A DNA stretch of 64,000 bases, taken from positions 23,639,526 to 23,703,525 of the forward strand of contig OX411545.1 of the NCBI GenBank assembly GCA_948146395.1, in the 5' to 3' direction. The notes below the pieces were generated by a model, which saw only the letters and a program-made list of their open reading frames with translations, did no database searches and was not told where the DNA came from. Shown here in pieces: positions 11,946-23,949 of the stretch. Origin of the DNA: Fragum whitleyi (lineage: Eukaryota; Mollusca; Bivalvia; Cardiida; Cardiidae). A program made the position numbers and the translations under genes. The first letter of the stretch is position 1; every line of letters starts with the position of its first letter.

Positions 11946-13018
11946 ATTTCTGTAAGGGCAGTTCCAACAAAATCACACAGTGTTTTCAAACCTTTTGCAA
12001 GGGCCGAGGCTTCAGAAAAAACTGTTGGAAAAGATGGAATTGCTTGAAGCAAGCAAGAAATTACTTGTAATAAGCAATTCTTCCTTTTCTACAATATTTC
12101 TTTCACCCAAAAATAAAAAGATTTTTAACATGTCATCAATCAACGACGCAGCTTGTCTGAAATTAGATCAGTCTCCTCAATACAAACAATTTAAATGCCC
12201 ATATAAAAGTGAATGTTTTGGTAGAACAAGATATCACAAAATTAAGTGTTGAATTTTATGATGAAAACAACAATGACACCAAGGCTATAAAAATACCTTA
12301 AATTTTCTGCAAAAACAGAAAAGCTTAAAGTGTATTTTTTATTATCTTGAAGCCTAAATCAATCCTCCTATTTTGAGTTCTGAAGATTCAAGCATAAAGA
12401 CTTAGAGCTTCCAAGCACAAATGAAAGGGAAAAATTATTTAAAGAATTGAAAAAGCACCAATAATTTTACAAATTTAAGACAATATTAATAATAGAAAAA
12501 AATGTTTAATGCATTCAAATTGAAAATTCTTTGCTAGATTATAAAATTCCTTCTTTTCCAACAATGTTTCACTTTTAAAATTTTGCATAATATAGGGAAG
12601 GATTAAACTGGTTGACTGTCGAATTTTTTTTCTTCGTGCTTTTAAAATTGTTTTGTTTTTGTTACATCTTACAGACAGCTAGTTTTTTTTTTTTCGATTT
12701 TCATTTGTTAACACTAAAAAGACGCGAATCAAGGGTGGGACGAATCGGTGATACAGCAGAGATAATTACCGATCAAACATAAACTTCAATATTTGGTGTG
12801 ACATTCGGTTGCAAGAAAGATCTCGTTTCTACAAAAATCACAAAATGAAATTAGCCGTTCATGTCTTAGTTTTGTACCATTTCTGATTTCTGTTCAACAA
12901 GCGAGTCCTGCTTCAACATGTTACAGCATCCAATTAACAACTCTAGTTCCAAGAAATTCTGACAAAAATACCAATTTGTCTGCCAATTATTATTTCACTA
13001 GCACTTATATATACGTAC

Positions 13019-13190
13019 CTGTGTTTTATTTGTCTGATCTTAATCCCGTTAATCGAAAATTCCACTAAATTCGGGAGATCAATTTTTGACAGATGCTCGC
13101 CGCCACCATTTAATTGGTCTGTTAGGGAAAATAACTCTGTAAACTCTTGTGGAATCGCAGAATTATTTCGGTATGCGTTGTCTCCCTTTC
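13019..13190 (-). other. Possible untranslated first exon / promoter side of the KIND gene
   Basis: On the minus strand a sequence ending ACACAG is followed by the donor GTACGTAT (13018 downward). It is the best-looking donor upstream of the first KIND coding exon, in a stretch poor in repeats. This rests on one splice-like sequence only; the right end is arbitrary. Confidence 0.2.
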
Positions 13191-13365
13191 TAAAAGAGCA
13201 TTTTTCCTTTCCAAAATTTGGACTGCACCAAACTCAAAATAGCACACTTCCAATTGTGTGATGACTTAAAAAGATGGTCTTGCAGGTTCTCTGTTGCTCA
13301 TCTGATTCTCCTTGATACAAGCAATTTCACCTGGAAATGTTTCATTACAAATTACTTCCCGTAGT

Positions 13366-13509
13366 TTAAGGTAGTGGACCCTTAATAGATAGAAATGTTT
13401 CGGCAGTCATGAACTTTAACAGTGCTAACCGAGATTTCATTAGGGCCTCAGGTAACAATGTGAAAGAAATGTGAAATGCTGCGGGACTATTATGGATCCA
13501 CTACCTTAA
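13366..13509. repeat. TTAAGGTAGTGGACC foldback element, diverged copy
   Basis: Its ends are TTAAGGTAGTGGACCC and GGATCCACTACCTTAA. The centre retains the CCGAGATTTC half of the palindrome seen intact at 26483..26646 and 39393..39558, but the second arm has decayed. Confidence 0.65.
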
Positions 13510-13786
13510 CATCAGACATTGCATGCTAAGGATTCAGTCTTTTTTCATTCAAGGGCAGAGCTTTAACTGATATAGTCCACAATAGGCATATATGTAATGA
13601 ACATAAATGCATCATAACTAGACAAGTTACTCTTGCAATGGACCCCTGTCCCCATGCCCATCTCCCCCCCATTGGAGCTGCAAGGTACAAATAGAACTTC
13701 TCCATTCATCTGCAGAAACTATATCAGTATCCTCAGTGCACTTTGTGAAGCTTTTAATCAGACTGTGAAGCTAGATTCGCCCACAT

Positions 13787-14033
13787 TTAACCCTTGTCAT
13801 GCTGAACCAGGAATATTCCAGTTTTGGCAGGAGCTATAGACAAACATCAGCCTGCACATGTGTGCAGTCTGATGTTAGTCTACACCACCTGTTTCTCACT
13901 TTCAAACCAGAATTGTCAATAGATTTAGTTTTTCAAATAAAAATTGACCTACAGTTGTTACTTTCAGTGCTTTTTGCCCTTTAATTTTGATGAAAGTTTT
14001 TAGCCAAAATTTATTCAGCATGACAAGGGTTAA
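13787..14033. mobile_element. TTAA-flanked MITE, CCCTTGTCATGCTGAA termini (complete copy)
   Basis: It has terminal inverted repeats CCCTTGTCATGCTGAA and TTCAGCATGACAAGGG. Each is flanked by TTAA, the target duplication typical of piggyBac-type transposases. It is about 240 bp and encodes no transposase. Other copies: 8408, 32512, 34452 (interrupted) and 43396 (interrupted). Confidence 0.7.
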
Positions 14034-14224
14034 AATTGTTGAATACATCATAAACCAGCTTAATGGTGGTCTTGATGCTGTCATGTACCGGATTGCAATG
14101 ATCTGACTTTTCCAAGTCAGCTAAAATTTCCGAAAATTTATATCTTTGCAATAAAATGCATAAATTTGATCCAAGGGACATTGGAAGATACTGATTTCTA
14201 GATGTCCAAGATCTCGGCCTTCAG

Positions 14225-15672
14225 GGCCCAATGTTGAAAAAAACTTTTTTGTCCTCAACTGAGAATTTTCTCAAATTTAAAATACAAACAAGAGGACCAA
14301 GATGGTCCTAGATCGCTCACCTGAGTCTCTTTGACCCCTGGGACATCACATTAATTAGATAGGCAGATGTCAAAAAGAAGATAATTGCCTAAGATCAATA
14401 CCATGGAACGTTTTCAGCGAAGAGCAAGACAGATATGCCTTTTTGCTCTTTGATTCTATGTAAAAAGGGATGCACCCGGATGGACCCCAAATGTGACCCC
14501 AGGGTCTTGATATGAACAAACTTGGTAGAGGTCCACTAGATGATAATACATACTAAAAATGAAAGCTGTCTGCCTTCTGGTTTCAGAGAAGAAGATTTTT
14601 GAAGGTTTTCATATTTTCACCCATCGTGCTCAGATTAGCTGAAAAGGATGTGCCCGGTTGGAGCCCAAATATGACCCAAGGGTCTTGATATGAACAAACT
14701 TGGTAGGGGCCCACTAGATGATGCTACATACCAAAAAAGAAGATTTTAAAAGATTTTCTCTCTTTGATTCTATGTAAAAAGGGTTGGGCCCGAGTGGAGC
14801 CCAAATATGATCCTGGGGTTTTGATATGAACAAACTTGGTAGAGGTCCACTAGATGATGCTACATACCAAATATGAAAGCTGTCTGCCATCTGGTTTCAT
14901 AGAAGAAGATTTTTGAAGATTTTCGTTTTTTTACCCTTCGTTCTCACAAGAGATAAAGGGATGCACCCGTGCAAAGCCCAAATATGACCCAAAGGTCTTG
15001 ATATGAACAAACTTGATATAGGCCCACTAGGTGATGCTACACACCAAATACTAAAGCTGTCTGCAATCTGGTTTCAGAGAAGAAGATTTTTAAAGATTTT
15101 CGCTCTTCGATTCTATGTAAAAAGGGTTGGGCCCGGGTTAAGCCCAAATATGACCCCAGGGTCTTGATATGAACAAACTTGGTAGAGGTCCACTAGATGA
15201 TGCTACATACCAAATATGATAGCTGTCTGCCTTCAGGTTTCAGAGAAGAAGATTTTCACCCTTTTTGTTAAGGGTAACGGGAAAGTTAAGGGTGGATTTC
15301 ATTTATTTGAACAACTTTGGTAGAGCTTGGCCCAAGGAACATCCCTGCCAAGTTTTATCAAGATTGGCCCACTGGTTTAGGAGGAGAAGATGTTTAAAGA
15401 AATTGTGGACGACGCACGACTGACGACGGACATTCTACGATCCCAATAGCTAACCTTGAGCACTTCGTGCTCAGTCGAGCTAAAAAATGTATGAACATAA
15501 AAGATATCATTAATACAGTAAGTTGTTATCTATAACAACTTGTTGATATTATCTTTTATAATCAAACATTAAAATTAACATTACAACAGAATTACAGCTT
15601 AAATCTTAAGTTGAAATTGAAGAAAATTTTGATTTGATAATGAGAAAACTTTCAGTCTTGAGCCCTGGTTCT
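14225..15672. mobile_element. MITE with long TIRs, split by a pearl-like insertion
   Basis: The outer parts match the uninterrupted copy at 26758..26992: left ACTGAGAATTTTCTCAAATT, right ATGTATGAACATAAAAGATA followed by GAGAAAACTTTCAGTCTTGA. Everything from about 14286 to 15485 is absent in that copy, so it serves as an empty-site control for the inserted element. Confidence 0.7.
14286..15485 (+). mobile_element. Pearl-like element A, ~170-bp core repeats
   Basis: It starts AAACAAGAGGACC and then TAGATCGCTCACCTGAG. It ends with the hairpin GAGCAC-ttc-GTGCTC and GAGCTAAAA, after ACGACGGAC microsatellite-like sequence. Inside, TTGATATGAACAAACTT recurs at about 14507, 14685, 14821, 14998 and 15164. 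The 5' GCTCACCTGAG is the inverse of sequence beside the 3' hairpin. Insertion with no obvious target duplication and a 3' hairpin ending in CTAA fits Helitron/Helentron non-autonomous elements. Confidence 0.65.
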
Positions 15673-15994
15673 CAGTGGAAAAAGGTTCAAACAGAGCAAG
15701 CAAAGCCTGGCTAGCTCAGTAATAATTGATAATTGACCTTTTCAGATGACCTTGACATTGAATGATTTGTATTGGTCAGAGATCCTCAATCAATGGTTGA
15801 CACCAAGTTTTTCAATTGGGTTCTGCAGGAATCACACCTTATTATCGCAGGGGTCCCTTCAGTTAACCAGGGATCCTTTTCTTCTTAACAGATTTAAAGA
15901 AATAGCAAGAAAAAACATTGGTTAATAATGTATTTCAATATTTTTCCTAGCTAAGGTTCTATTACTCCACTTTGTTCCTTACATTTGTAAGGAA
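15673..15994. other. Intergenic flank, partly palindromic
   Basis: No gene is seen. The right end CACTTTGTTCCTTACATTTG is the inverse of the sequence resumed at 17730 (AAGGAACAAAGTG), so the 15995..17729 element sits inside an older palindrome. Confidence 0.5.
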
Positions 15995-17729
15995 CAGGCT
16001 GTCCAGCAGCTCGTCAAAAAATTAGGGCTAATTTCAGGGACAATAGTCCATAAAATTAGGGCTTATTTAGGGCTAAATTAGGAATTTCAATGATAATCAA
16101 GGGAATTTTATACCTTTACTTAATACTGCATCATTCACAAGAGAAAACTCACTAGATTCTATGTTATTACATTAAAAGAATCAAGTATCATTGCTTCAGG
16201 TATTCTGTTGAATGTGACATGGAAAAATATAAATTATGTATATACTAAGCCCACACCCCTACTCTCTACTTAAAAATATTTTTGGTAAAATCTTTGGCAA
16301 GACTGTTTGAAACATCCCATAAAATGTGCAACTTATCTAAAACACGATTTAATGATGGCATTAAAGATCTCTTACCACTACACATCTACATGTCTATAGA
16401 GACACAACACAGCTCTAATTATTATACACACATTGTGATAGAATGTAGGCAAATTGATATTATCATTGATAAACTTTAAAAAAAAAACAGGAAAAAATGT
16501 GGATTAAATGACACTTTTGTCATTTTGCTTTTGCCCTTTTGTACCAAATAATAATTACTGTAGTCGCTCAAATATCACCAGCAGGGTAATGAAATGTTCG
16601 GGGAAACATTATTGTCTATAGATAGAAATATGAAAGATATTACAAAGGCTCTCACTGCCCTAACATGAAAGCCAAAAATAACATCTTTAAATTATACGAG
16701 ACCTTTTTCATTACCAAAAGCATCTATTGAGAAAAAATTGAGTCAGATTTGTAATCCTTTGAATGTATAGGGAATAGAAAAGGAGACTTTTACATTAACA
16801 TTTTACCAAAAAAACCAAATCAGTAGTTTTCATGAAAATCATACAATTAAGAAGTTAGTTTGAGAAAGACTGAGCCAAAGGAAATTATACTTGAGATCCC
16901 CTTTTGCTAGATTGAACAGCATATGGATATATTCATTATTCAATAAAGCTGTTTATCTTTGCTTGTATAAAAGCATTATTTCTCAGGCATATTCTGAGAA
17001 TTTAAGTCAAAGTTTGATCTTGAAAAAAAAAATAAGAAGCAAGTACATGTTATCACTAGGTACTTATACTGTATACATTCACAGAAACTGTCCTCACTGT
17101 GACATAGCCATTTTCATTAAGTCAGAGAAAGGTAAGCCAAAATTTTGCCAAGCAGAGTGGTTAAAAGGAAATATTCAATCACATCTGTGACTTAATGTCA
17201 TGTGTATAAATTGTCAAAATATTAAGTTCAAAAACAAATGTTTTTCATAATTATATTAATGACATTTTCAGATTTGAAAAAGATTGAGCTAAAGTTGCAT
17301 AGAAATCGTCAATAAGACTACTTTTGTTTTAATTTTGCAAAGAATGTAACACTATGGTCAATGAGGTTCCTTGTCAGTCCATGCTAATGGCTTCAGCTTA
17401 TTGTGCTTTATGAAGTGGTAAACCTCAACATGTCTGACCTACATGACAAAAAGTTGATCTGCATCAAGTTAAAAAGAGTCAAAAGGATTTCAGATATTTT
17501 AACTCAGTAAGAAAGTATTTCAAAGGATAGTTGAGAAACTTTCGTCAACACATTATTCTTTAAGACAGACGGTTGACCATGAAAAACTAACAAGGAAAAT
17601 TAGGAATTGCAAGAAAAAAATTAGGGCTTTTTTAAGGAATTTGCCTTGTTTTCCTTACTTTTTTAGGAATTTTAGCCAAACTGAAAAAAAAAGGATTTTT
17701 TAGGAATTTTAGGGACGCTGGACAGCCTG
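15995..17729. mobile_element. hAT-like non-autonomous TIR element, 6-bp target duplication
   Basis: Its termini CAGGCTGTCCAGC and GCTGGACAGCCTG are inverted repeats. Both flanks carry AAGGAA (15989..15994 and 17730..17735). Subterminal sequences repeat TTAGGGCT and TAGGAATTTTAG. The 1.7-kb interior is AT-rich with only short reading frames and no recognisable transposase. A CAG-start terminus with a 6-bp duplication matches a hAT-type mechanism best, but the superfamily is inferred from the ends only. Confidence 0.7.
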
Positions 17730-18489
17730 AAGGAACAAAGTGAAGTTAGGAAGCTTGACTTGAAAATGGTGGATCCTGATCGAATAAACTTCTGAATTAG
17801 ATAAATATTAAAGGATCCTGAAGATATCCCTTGTATGAGCTAGTAGGATCCCTCCTAACATTTTGGAATCCTTGATATCGCGGGACACTGTTTGTGTCGA
17901 ACTCTGCCAATATCGAATATTGGCATTGTAACTAGAATAGTATTGAAGTTACAGGAAAATCTTTACTTCACAGATAGACAAAACAATTTGCCCTAAATCT
18001 TTCAATGCACAGGCCATAATGACAACCCATTCACATTGCCCATCATTGGCAAAGATGTTGTTGGTAAAGCACGGTTTGACTCAAATCTTACCCCTGCCAT
18101 TTAGATGAATAAAAATCTGGTTGTGCCTATTTGGCTTTGCACATGCTTTCATAGGAATGAAAATCGGGAATCATTATTTAAGCATTTTTTTCAATAGACG
18201 TCAAATTTGGGTCAAATAAACCAAGGTATATGAATTATCAATTCTTTCATGATTATTACTTGTGTTTAGGACATTAAGTTGAAAATAGACATTATGTTGA
18301 TTATCATGAGTAATCTTGAGGGTTACCACAAAACTACTGTTACTGCTTATACATTTAAAGGCACTTGCAATATTTTTGTGTAGGTCCCACTATATTATTC
18401 TGTACATGACTACAAATATTCCGCAAGATTTGGTTGTTGGAATTGGGTTTAAAGCCACTTTAAACAGTGTTTCAGATATAGATTGAGAA

Positions 18490-18716
18490 TTAACCCTTTC
18501 CTGTTTTACAAAATTTTGACCTGTCCAAATTCAAAGGTTTTGCAGACGAAAATTTAAAGTGCATTTAATTTGAAAAATAACTATTCAGTAGGGTAGAAAA
18601 TAGTGTGGAAAAAGAAGAAATTGCTTGTCAGAAGCAATTTCTTCTATTTTCACAATGTTTTCTCAATCATAAAATGACAGGCACTTAAAAGCAGGGATTA
18701 AACAGCAAAGTGTTAA
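18490..18716 (+). mobile_element. piggyBac-type MITE (TTAA-CCCTTTCCTGTTTT), copy 1
   Basis: It is TTAA-bounded (18490..18493 and 18713..18716), with the left end CCCTTTCCTGTTTTAC and the right end AACAGCAAAGTG as imperfect terminal inverted repeats. The centre is the hairpin AGAAGAAATTGCTT-gtcag-AAGCAATTTCTTCT. It is about 225 bp. Copies: 20958 (inverted), 33769, 43876 and 43941 (inverted, nested). Confidence 0.7.
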
Positions 18717-18865
18717 GCATCTTTTTCTCACCTGGATTTTAAGTAATATCAACCACATATAACTAGAGCTGGCACGAGAACTAGAGTATCAGGTAGGGTG
18801 ACCCCTATCCTGAATTATTGTCCTTTACCCTTTTGTATAGACACTATGTTCCTTTAGGAATCTTT

Positions 18866-18962
18866 GATTGATTGATTGAATGGAGTTTTACACCGCTTTC
18901 AACATTATTTCAGTTATATTGCGGCGGTTGGAGCACCTAACAATGGATTCCTGGTATTTCTT
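18866..18962 (-). repeat. tRNA-derived SINE, 3' fragment
   Basis: GATTGATTGATTGAATGGAG followed by TTTTACACCGCTTTCAACAT and CAATGGATTCCTGGTATTTC is the tail side of the SINE seen complete at 24101..24374. The tRNA-like head is missing. Confidence 0.65.
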
Positions 18963-19808
18963 GGAACTTGTATGTTTGAACCACTCAAAAATTGGATGCT
19001 TGAACCTGTCTGGATCTGCCTTTGAATTTAGTAGATAAAATAGATATATGGACATTAACCATTTGGTACTCAAGTACCAGCGATTCAAATTTTCCAGCAA
19101 AGTTGTACTTTCAGATTTGAGGCCTCTGAGACTGTAAATAAGAAAATTATCATTAAGACCCATTTTTCCATGCTATGCCATTGATCCTTCTCATTTTCAA
19201 TAGGCTTCATCCTTGTGACCTGAAAAACATTCTGACCAAGTTTCATGAAGATAGGACCATATTTGTGGCCCCTAGAGTGTAAACAAGAAAATTGTCATTA
19301 AGGCCCTGTTTCTCCTGATACAGCACTGATCCCTCCCATTTTCAATTGGGTTTATCCTTGTTACCTGACAAACATTCTGATAAAAATTCATGAAGATTGG
19401 ACTATATTTGTGGCCTCTAGAGCATTAACAAGAAAATTGTCATTTAGGCCCCTTTTCCCGTGATATGGCACGAATCCTTCCAATTTTCAATAGGGTTCAT
19501 TCTTGTGACCTGACATACATTCTGACCAAGTTTCATGAAGATTGGACAATATTTGTGGCCTCTAGAGTGTAATCAAGAAAATTGTAATTTAGGCCCCTTT
19601 TCCCATGATATGGCATGGATCCTTCCCATTTTCAATAGGCTTCATCCTTGTGACCAGAAGAAAATTCTGACCAAGTTTCATGAAGATTGGACAATATTTG
19701 TGGCCTCTAGAGTGTAAACACTTAAATTGTTGATGTCTGACAACAGACGGCGCACATTCAATGATCACAAAAGCTCACCTTAAGCATGATCTGCTCAAAT
19801 GAGCTAAA
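18963..19808 (+). mobile_element. Pearl-like element, degenerate copy (same family as 28116..31865)
   Basis: About four units of ~145-150 bp carry GACCAAGTTTCATGAAGATT, ATATTTGTGGCCTCTAGAG and CCCCTTTTCCC, as in the 301-bp array. The right end has AACAGACGGCGCACATTC and a decayed hairpin, then ATGAGCTAAAAA. The left end is unclear where it meets the SINE fragment. Confidence 0.55.
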
Positions 19809-20702
19809 AATCTGGTCGTAAGAACCTTAGTAATACTGGCACAAGATCTTGGGTACACAGGTACAAAATTTCTACTTTTCCCAGCTCTACATCAAGGGTT
19901 AAGTCAAATACTGTACTAAGTGTGTATACATTGTATATACACATAGAACAGTCTTGCACTGAACCCTCAATATGTAACATAGTAAAATGATTGGCACCTC
20001 ATGTGGTGCTAGATTCTAGGCAGGGATTCAAATGAAAACACTGACAAAGATTGACATATTAAGAATTATATTAAACTTTTAGTCATATAACTGAACTCAC
20101 ACATTTGGTGATCTTGTTTTAATTGAATAGCAGATCAGTAACAATTTAATATACTTGGCAAAACAGACAATAATACCCTTTTGCAAGATGATAAAAATTT
20201 CATACCAATTCAAATCAAAAGAGATTAGAGATGACATGGTGTAATTATCAACATAATTTAGACCAAATCATTTGCAAATATTTGTGACCCGTCACAGGGA
20301 AAGGGACTATCGGGGTTGTGCATAAAGTGTCAACCCCAGTCAGCCTGCGCGGACTGCCCAGACTGACTAGGGTCTCAACTTTTCACAATATGCTCATTTT
20401 CTGAATCCAGAATGATCAATCTACCTTCCAGTGAAAGAATTTAAGAAATGTGACCTCTGGTTGACCTATGCTGGACCCAATCTCTTTTGCAAATATTCAT
20501 TTTCTAGAGTTCCGAGATGTTCCCTTTTTGCATGACCCATCACATTTATGAAGTACAATGTACACAGAAAAACAACCCTTTTGGATTACAATGTAAAAGC
20601 TCAACTCCGTCTTTCTTGCCAAAATCAATAGATTATTTATATACATGTACATAATTACTTTTTGCTTTAAGTAAAGCATGTTTTTCTACCGTATTATATC
20701 CC

Positions 20703-20903
20703 ATGTCAGAGGTACAGATAATAGGGGGTATTACTGGTCCAAAATATTTATTTCTCATTTTAACCCTATGATGTTGGTACTCATTTGAATCGTCTTGATG
20801 AGACGATTTCAATGAGTACCTTCAATATAGGATTTGTGCAAGAATTGTTGAAATAATTGAATTTGAAAACCAAAATACCCTCTCTATCTGTAGCTCTGCA
20901 TGT
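20703..20903. mobile_element. GAGGTACAGATA MITE with ATTGGAATCGTCT-type central hairpin
   Basis: Its ends GAGGTACAGATAATAGGGGG and CCCTCTCTATCTGTAGCTC are inverted repeats. The centre TACTCATTTGAATCGTCTTG pairs with AGACGATTTCAATGAGTA. Similar copies: 1198, 26998 and 38170. Confidence 0.65.
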
Positions 20904-20957
20904 GTAAGTCACATTAAAAATAGTGTTTTCTATGATAAAAAGATGCTGAGTCTTCCT

Positions 20958-21207
20958 TTAACCCTTTGCTGTTTAATCCCTGCTTTTTACTTGCCTGTGA
21001 TTTTATGATTGAGAAAACATTGTGAAAAAAGAAGAAATTGCTTGTCAGAAAAGAAGAAATTGCTTCTGACAAGCAATTTCTTCTTTTTCCACACTATTTT
21101 CTACCCTACTGAATGGTTATTTTTCAAATTAAATCCACTTTTAATTTCGTCTGCAAAACCTTTGAATTTGGACAGGTCCAAAATTTTGTAAAACAGGAAA
21201 GGGTTAA
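20958..21207 (-). mobile_element. piggyBac-type MITE, copy 2 (inverted)
   Basis: It is bounded by TTAACCCTTTGCTGTTTAAT and AACAGGAAAGGGTTAA. The central hairpin is duplicated on one side (AAGAAGAAATTGCTT occurs twice). Confidence 0.7.
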
Positions 21208-23949
21208 AAGAAAGGGGGCATTATTCAGAATCATCTGGAAGTTGAACATAGCCATGAACTGCAGGTTATAATTTTGCCCAATAATCTGAAAGTGAAGACA
21301 AAACCAATAAATCTTGAAGATTTCATTAGCGGTGTCATATTACATTATTACTTTGATGTGTTGTGGCCACCAAGTTTTTTAGCTTAAAACTTTTGGTTTC
21401 ATTTATTTCAGACCAACACATTCTATTGGTAATTCAAAATACAATATGCTTAGCTTTATGCCAATATCTGTATATATTGTTTTCCATTGTATCCTATAAC
21501 CCCTCAAAAATCATATCAGGGGAACAATAATTGGTAACATCTAAATTGTTTCTAAAAAGGTTGATATATACCGAGCAAAAATTAAACTTGACAGCTCAAA
21601 AATGCTTAACTATAACGGTTTCACTACCTTAAAATATTTGCTTAAAACAGTTTGCAGATGGTACCTTTAAATGTGACGGGTCACATATACAAACTGGCCC
21701 TTTTCATTGTAAGATTGATCATACATTTGGAAGGCATTCAAAAATACAATGTACTGCATATTTAACACAAAATAATTTTTTCACAATGATTTAATTTAAT
21801 TACATAAAAATCCTTCTTTAAACTTAAAAATAAAAAAAAAAAGAGTCTCAGATCCATTACATATCTATTAAGTGGAAGACTCAGTCTCGTCTTACTAAAG
21901 AAACTTAAACAAATCTGTAATTCAAATATATTTTGCAGATGAATACACATCTTTTTATTCATTTATTACCAAGTATCGCTTTTGTATAACAACCCAATAC
22001 AAATGTTGTAGATGAATTATATGAATTGAAAGTACTCCATTTAGGGACAATTTAAACAAATATAATCTGTCCCACAAAATGTGGCTACTCAACAAAAATT
22101 ATGTTGCACAGTGTTGCAGTAACCAATCAAAATAATTATACATACATATATAACAAGTCATTTGGTATTTCTTTATCTTGGATTTTCATTGTTTACTTGA
22201 AACAAGGATAACCTTAGAAGCAGTAATTTCAGAAAGTCACCTGGAAAAAGCTTTTTCAGTGCTTGCAGCCCAAACCGCACCCACAAAATGAACACATTTG
22301 CACAACTTGTATCCAAAAATCACAGATCTAAAGTAACTCATTGAGTACTGCCCTAAGAAATATTTTCAAATCAATGGCTTAGCGTGAAACAGTTGTAACT
22401 CCCTATATGCTGGTAGGCTATAGGGAGTTACAACCGTTTTGCGCTGAGCCATCAAAATATCCTAATTATAAAGAAACATTTTCATATATCCTAGCTATAC
22501 AGTTACAACTGTTTAATGCTAAGCCATCAAATAGCTTCATAGTCCCCAGTTTCATAGACATCAGGGCCAAAGATAATTTAACTGTTTTTCATACTCAACT
22601 GAGAAATTCTCCTATAAAGAATTTAAACAAAAAAAAATGAATATTGAAAGATAGTATTCATAATACTAAGTTGGTATTTAGTATTGGTATTTATATTGGC
22701 GTTTTAAGGGTTTTGTGTGTTAGTGCAAAAATTTCAAAGGTATTTCTGATATTAAAGGTTAAAGTGATTCACTAGGAGCCAGATATCCCCATGCTTTCCA
22801 GATTACACATGACCTAAAGACCAATTTCAGACCTGTACAATTTCAAAGAAGTTGCAAATGGCCATTTTTGGATAATGATTTTTAAAATATTTGGTTTTGG
22901 GAAGAAAACTTTGAGGACATTTAAGATTACTTGTAAAAAAGAAATTTATCATTTTTTTTTTATCCTTATAGTAACATCAGAAACTTTTGTTTGTGGAAAT
23001 GGATCAAGATTCAATTGTAATAGTATCCCACATATTACATTTCTAGCACATTTCATTTATAGATTGCTTGCCCAAAACAGTTGTAACTGCCTACATGTTT
23101 AGAGGCAGTTATAACTGTTTCTAAGGGCATATTTTCATTTGATGTAAAATCATAGGCAAAGCTTAATTGTTATTATAAATTGTCTTCTTCTTTCTTTTAT
23201 TTTCTACTTTGAGATTATGTCAAATTGAAGGAAGTATCGTAGTTTAAGAAGTGCAACATTCACCGGCAATTTCTTCTAAGCCAACAATGTTTCTAGCCTT
23301 CAAATAATTTTTGAATCACTTAATTTTTGCTGCTGTAGATTATGTTGTCTGGTGATAGGTTAAGCGAAAATAGTTGCATTTATCACCTACATAATTCTTA
23401 AAAGAGTAAAAAGAATTCACTCCATGTCAATTTGCTTGTCAAACATTAGAGCAAATGACATTTCTAACAACTTGACATGTGAGCAAAAGTGCAAGACACT
23501 TCACTTTGAAGATAAAATTGATATAATGTTGGTTTTAGAGCATTGCTGAATATCTCCATGCACTCAATGTTTGTCTTTAATGCACCAGGGTTATGAAAGT
23601 TATGACAACCTAAATCTTATACATTATATTTCTCACCTAACCCTATGTTGTGGCTACTCATTGGAGTTGTCTTGAAAACTCAAAATAAAGGATTTTTAAG
23701 CAGATAATTGATTTTTTAAATTTGAAAGCAGAATTACCCCCTATACCCTCTCTTCAACAGAAGTGCAAATGAATTTGTTGGAAATGTCACTTGTAAGCTC
23801 ATTTTTAACACACATCACATTGCATGTAACATTGTACATATTTATATCAAGCACCAATGAAACAGGAATCAGTCTGTGTAATTCGGGTATTGTGCAGTGT
23901 TTGGTCTTCTTTCAACACACAGTTGCCATAGATACTGGTTATTATTGAT
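21208..23949. other. 3' flank of the eRF3 gene, no gene recognised
   Basis: This AT-rich sequence contains the hairpins at 22374..22453 and 23068..23128 and presumably the eRF3 3' untranslated region next to 23950. AATAAA-type signals on the minus strand occur immediately at the stop codon and at several AT-rich places further left, so the polyadenylation site cannot be fixed. Confidence 0.5.
22374..22453. repeat. Short perfect hairpin, TGGCTCAGCGCAAAACAGTT family
   Basis: AACAGTTGTAACTCCCTATA pairs with TATAGGGAGTTACAACCGTT across a short loop, flanked by TGGCTTAGCG and CGCTGAGCCA. Further copies are at 37518, 40260, 45573 and partial at 23068 and 43462. Confidence 0.75.

Noticed and set aside
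10146..12070. Overlapping reading frames rich in Cys, Ala, Asn and Gln on both strands
   Set aside because: They follow the TTTGCNGCAAA repeats in every frame, with no start context, splice support or conserved domain.
16282..17190. Reading frames of 65 and 99 codons inside the 15995..17729 element
   Set aside because: No recognised domain, AT-rich composition like the surroundings, and no match to a transposase motif.
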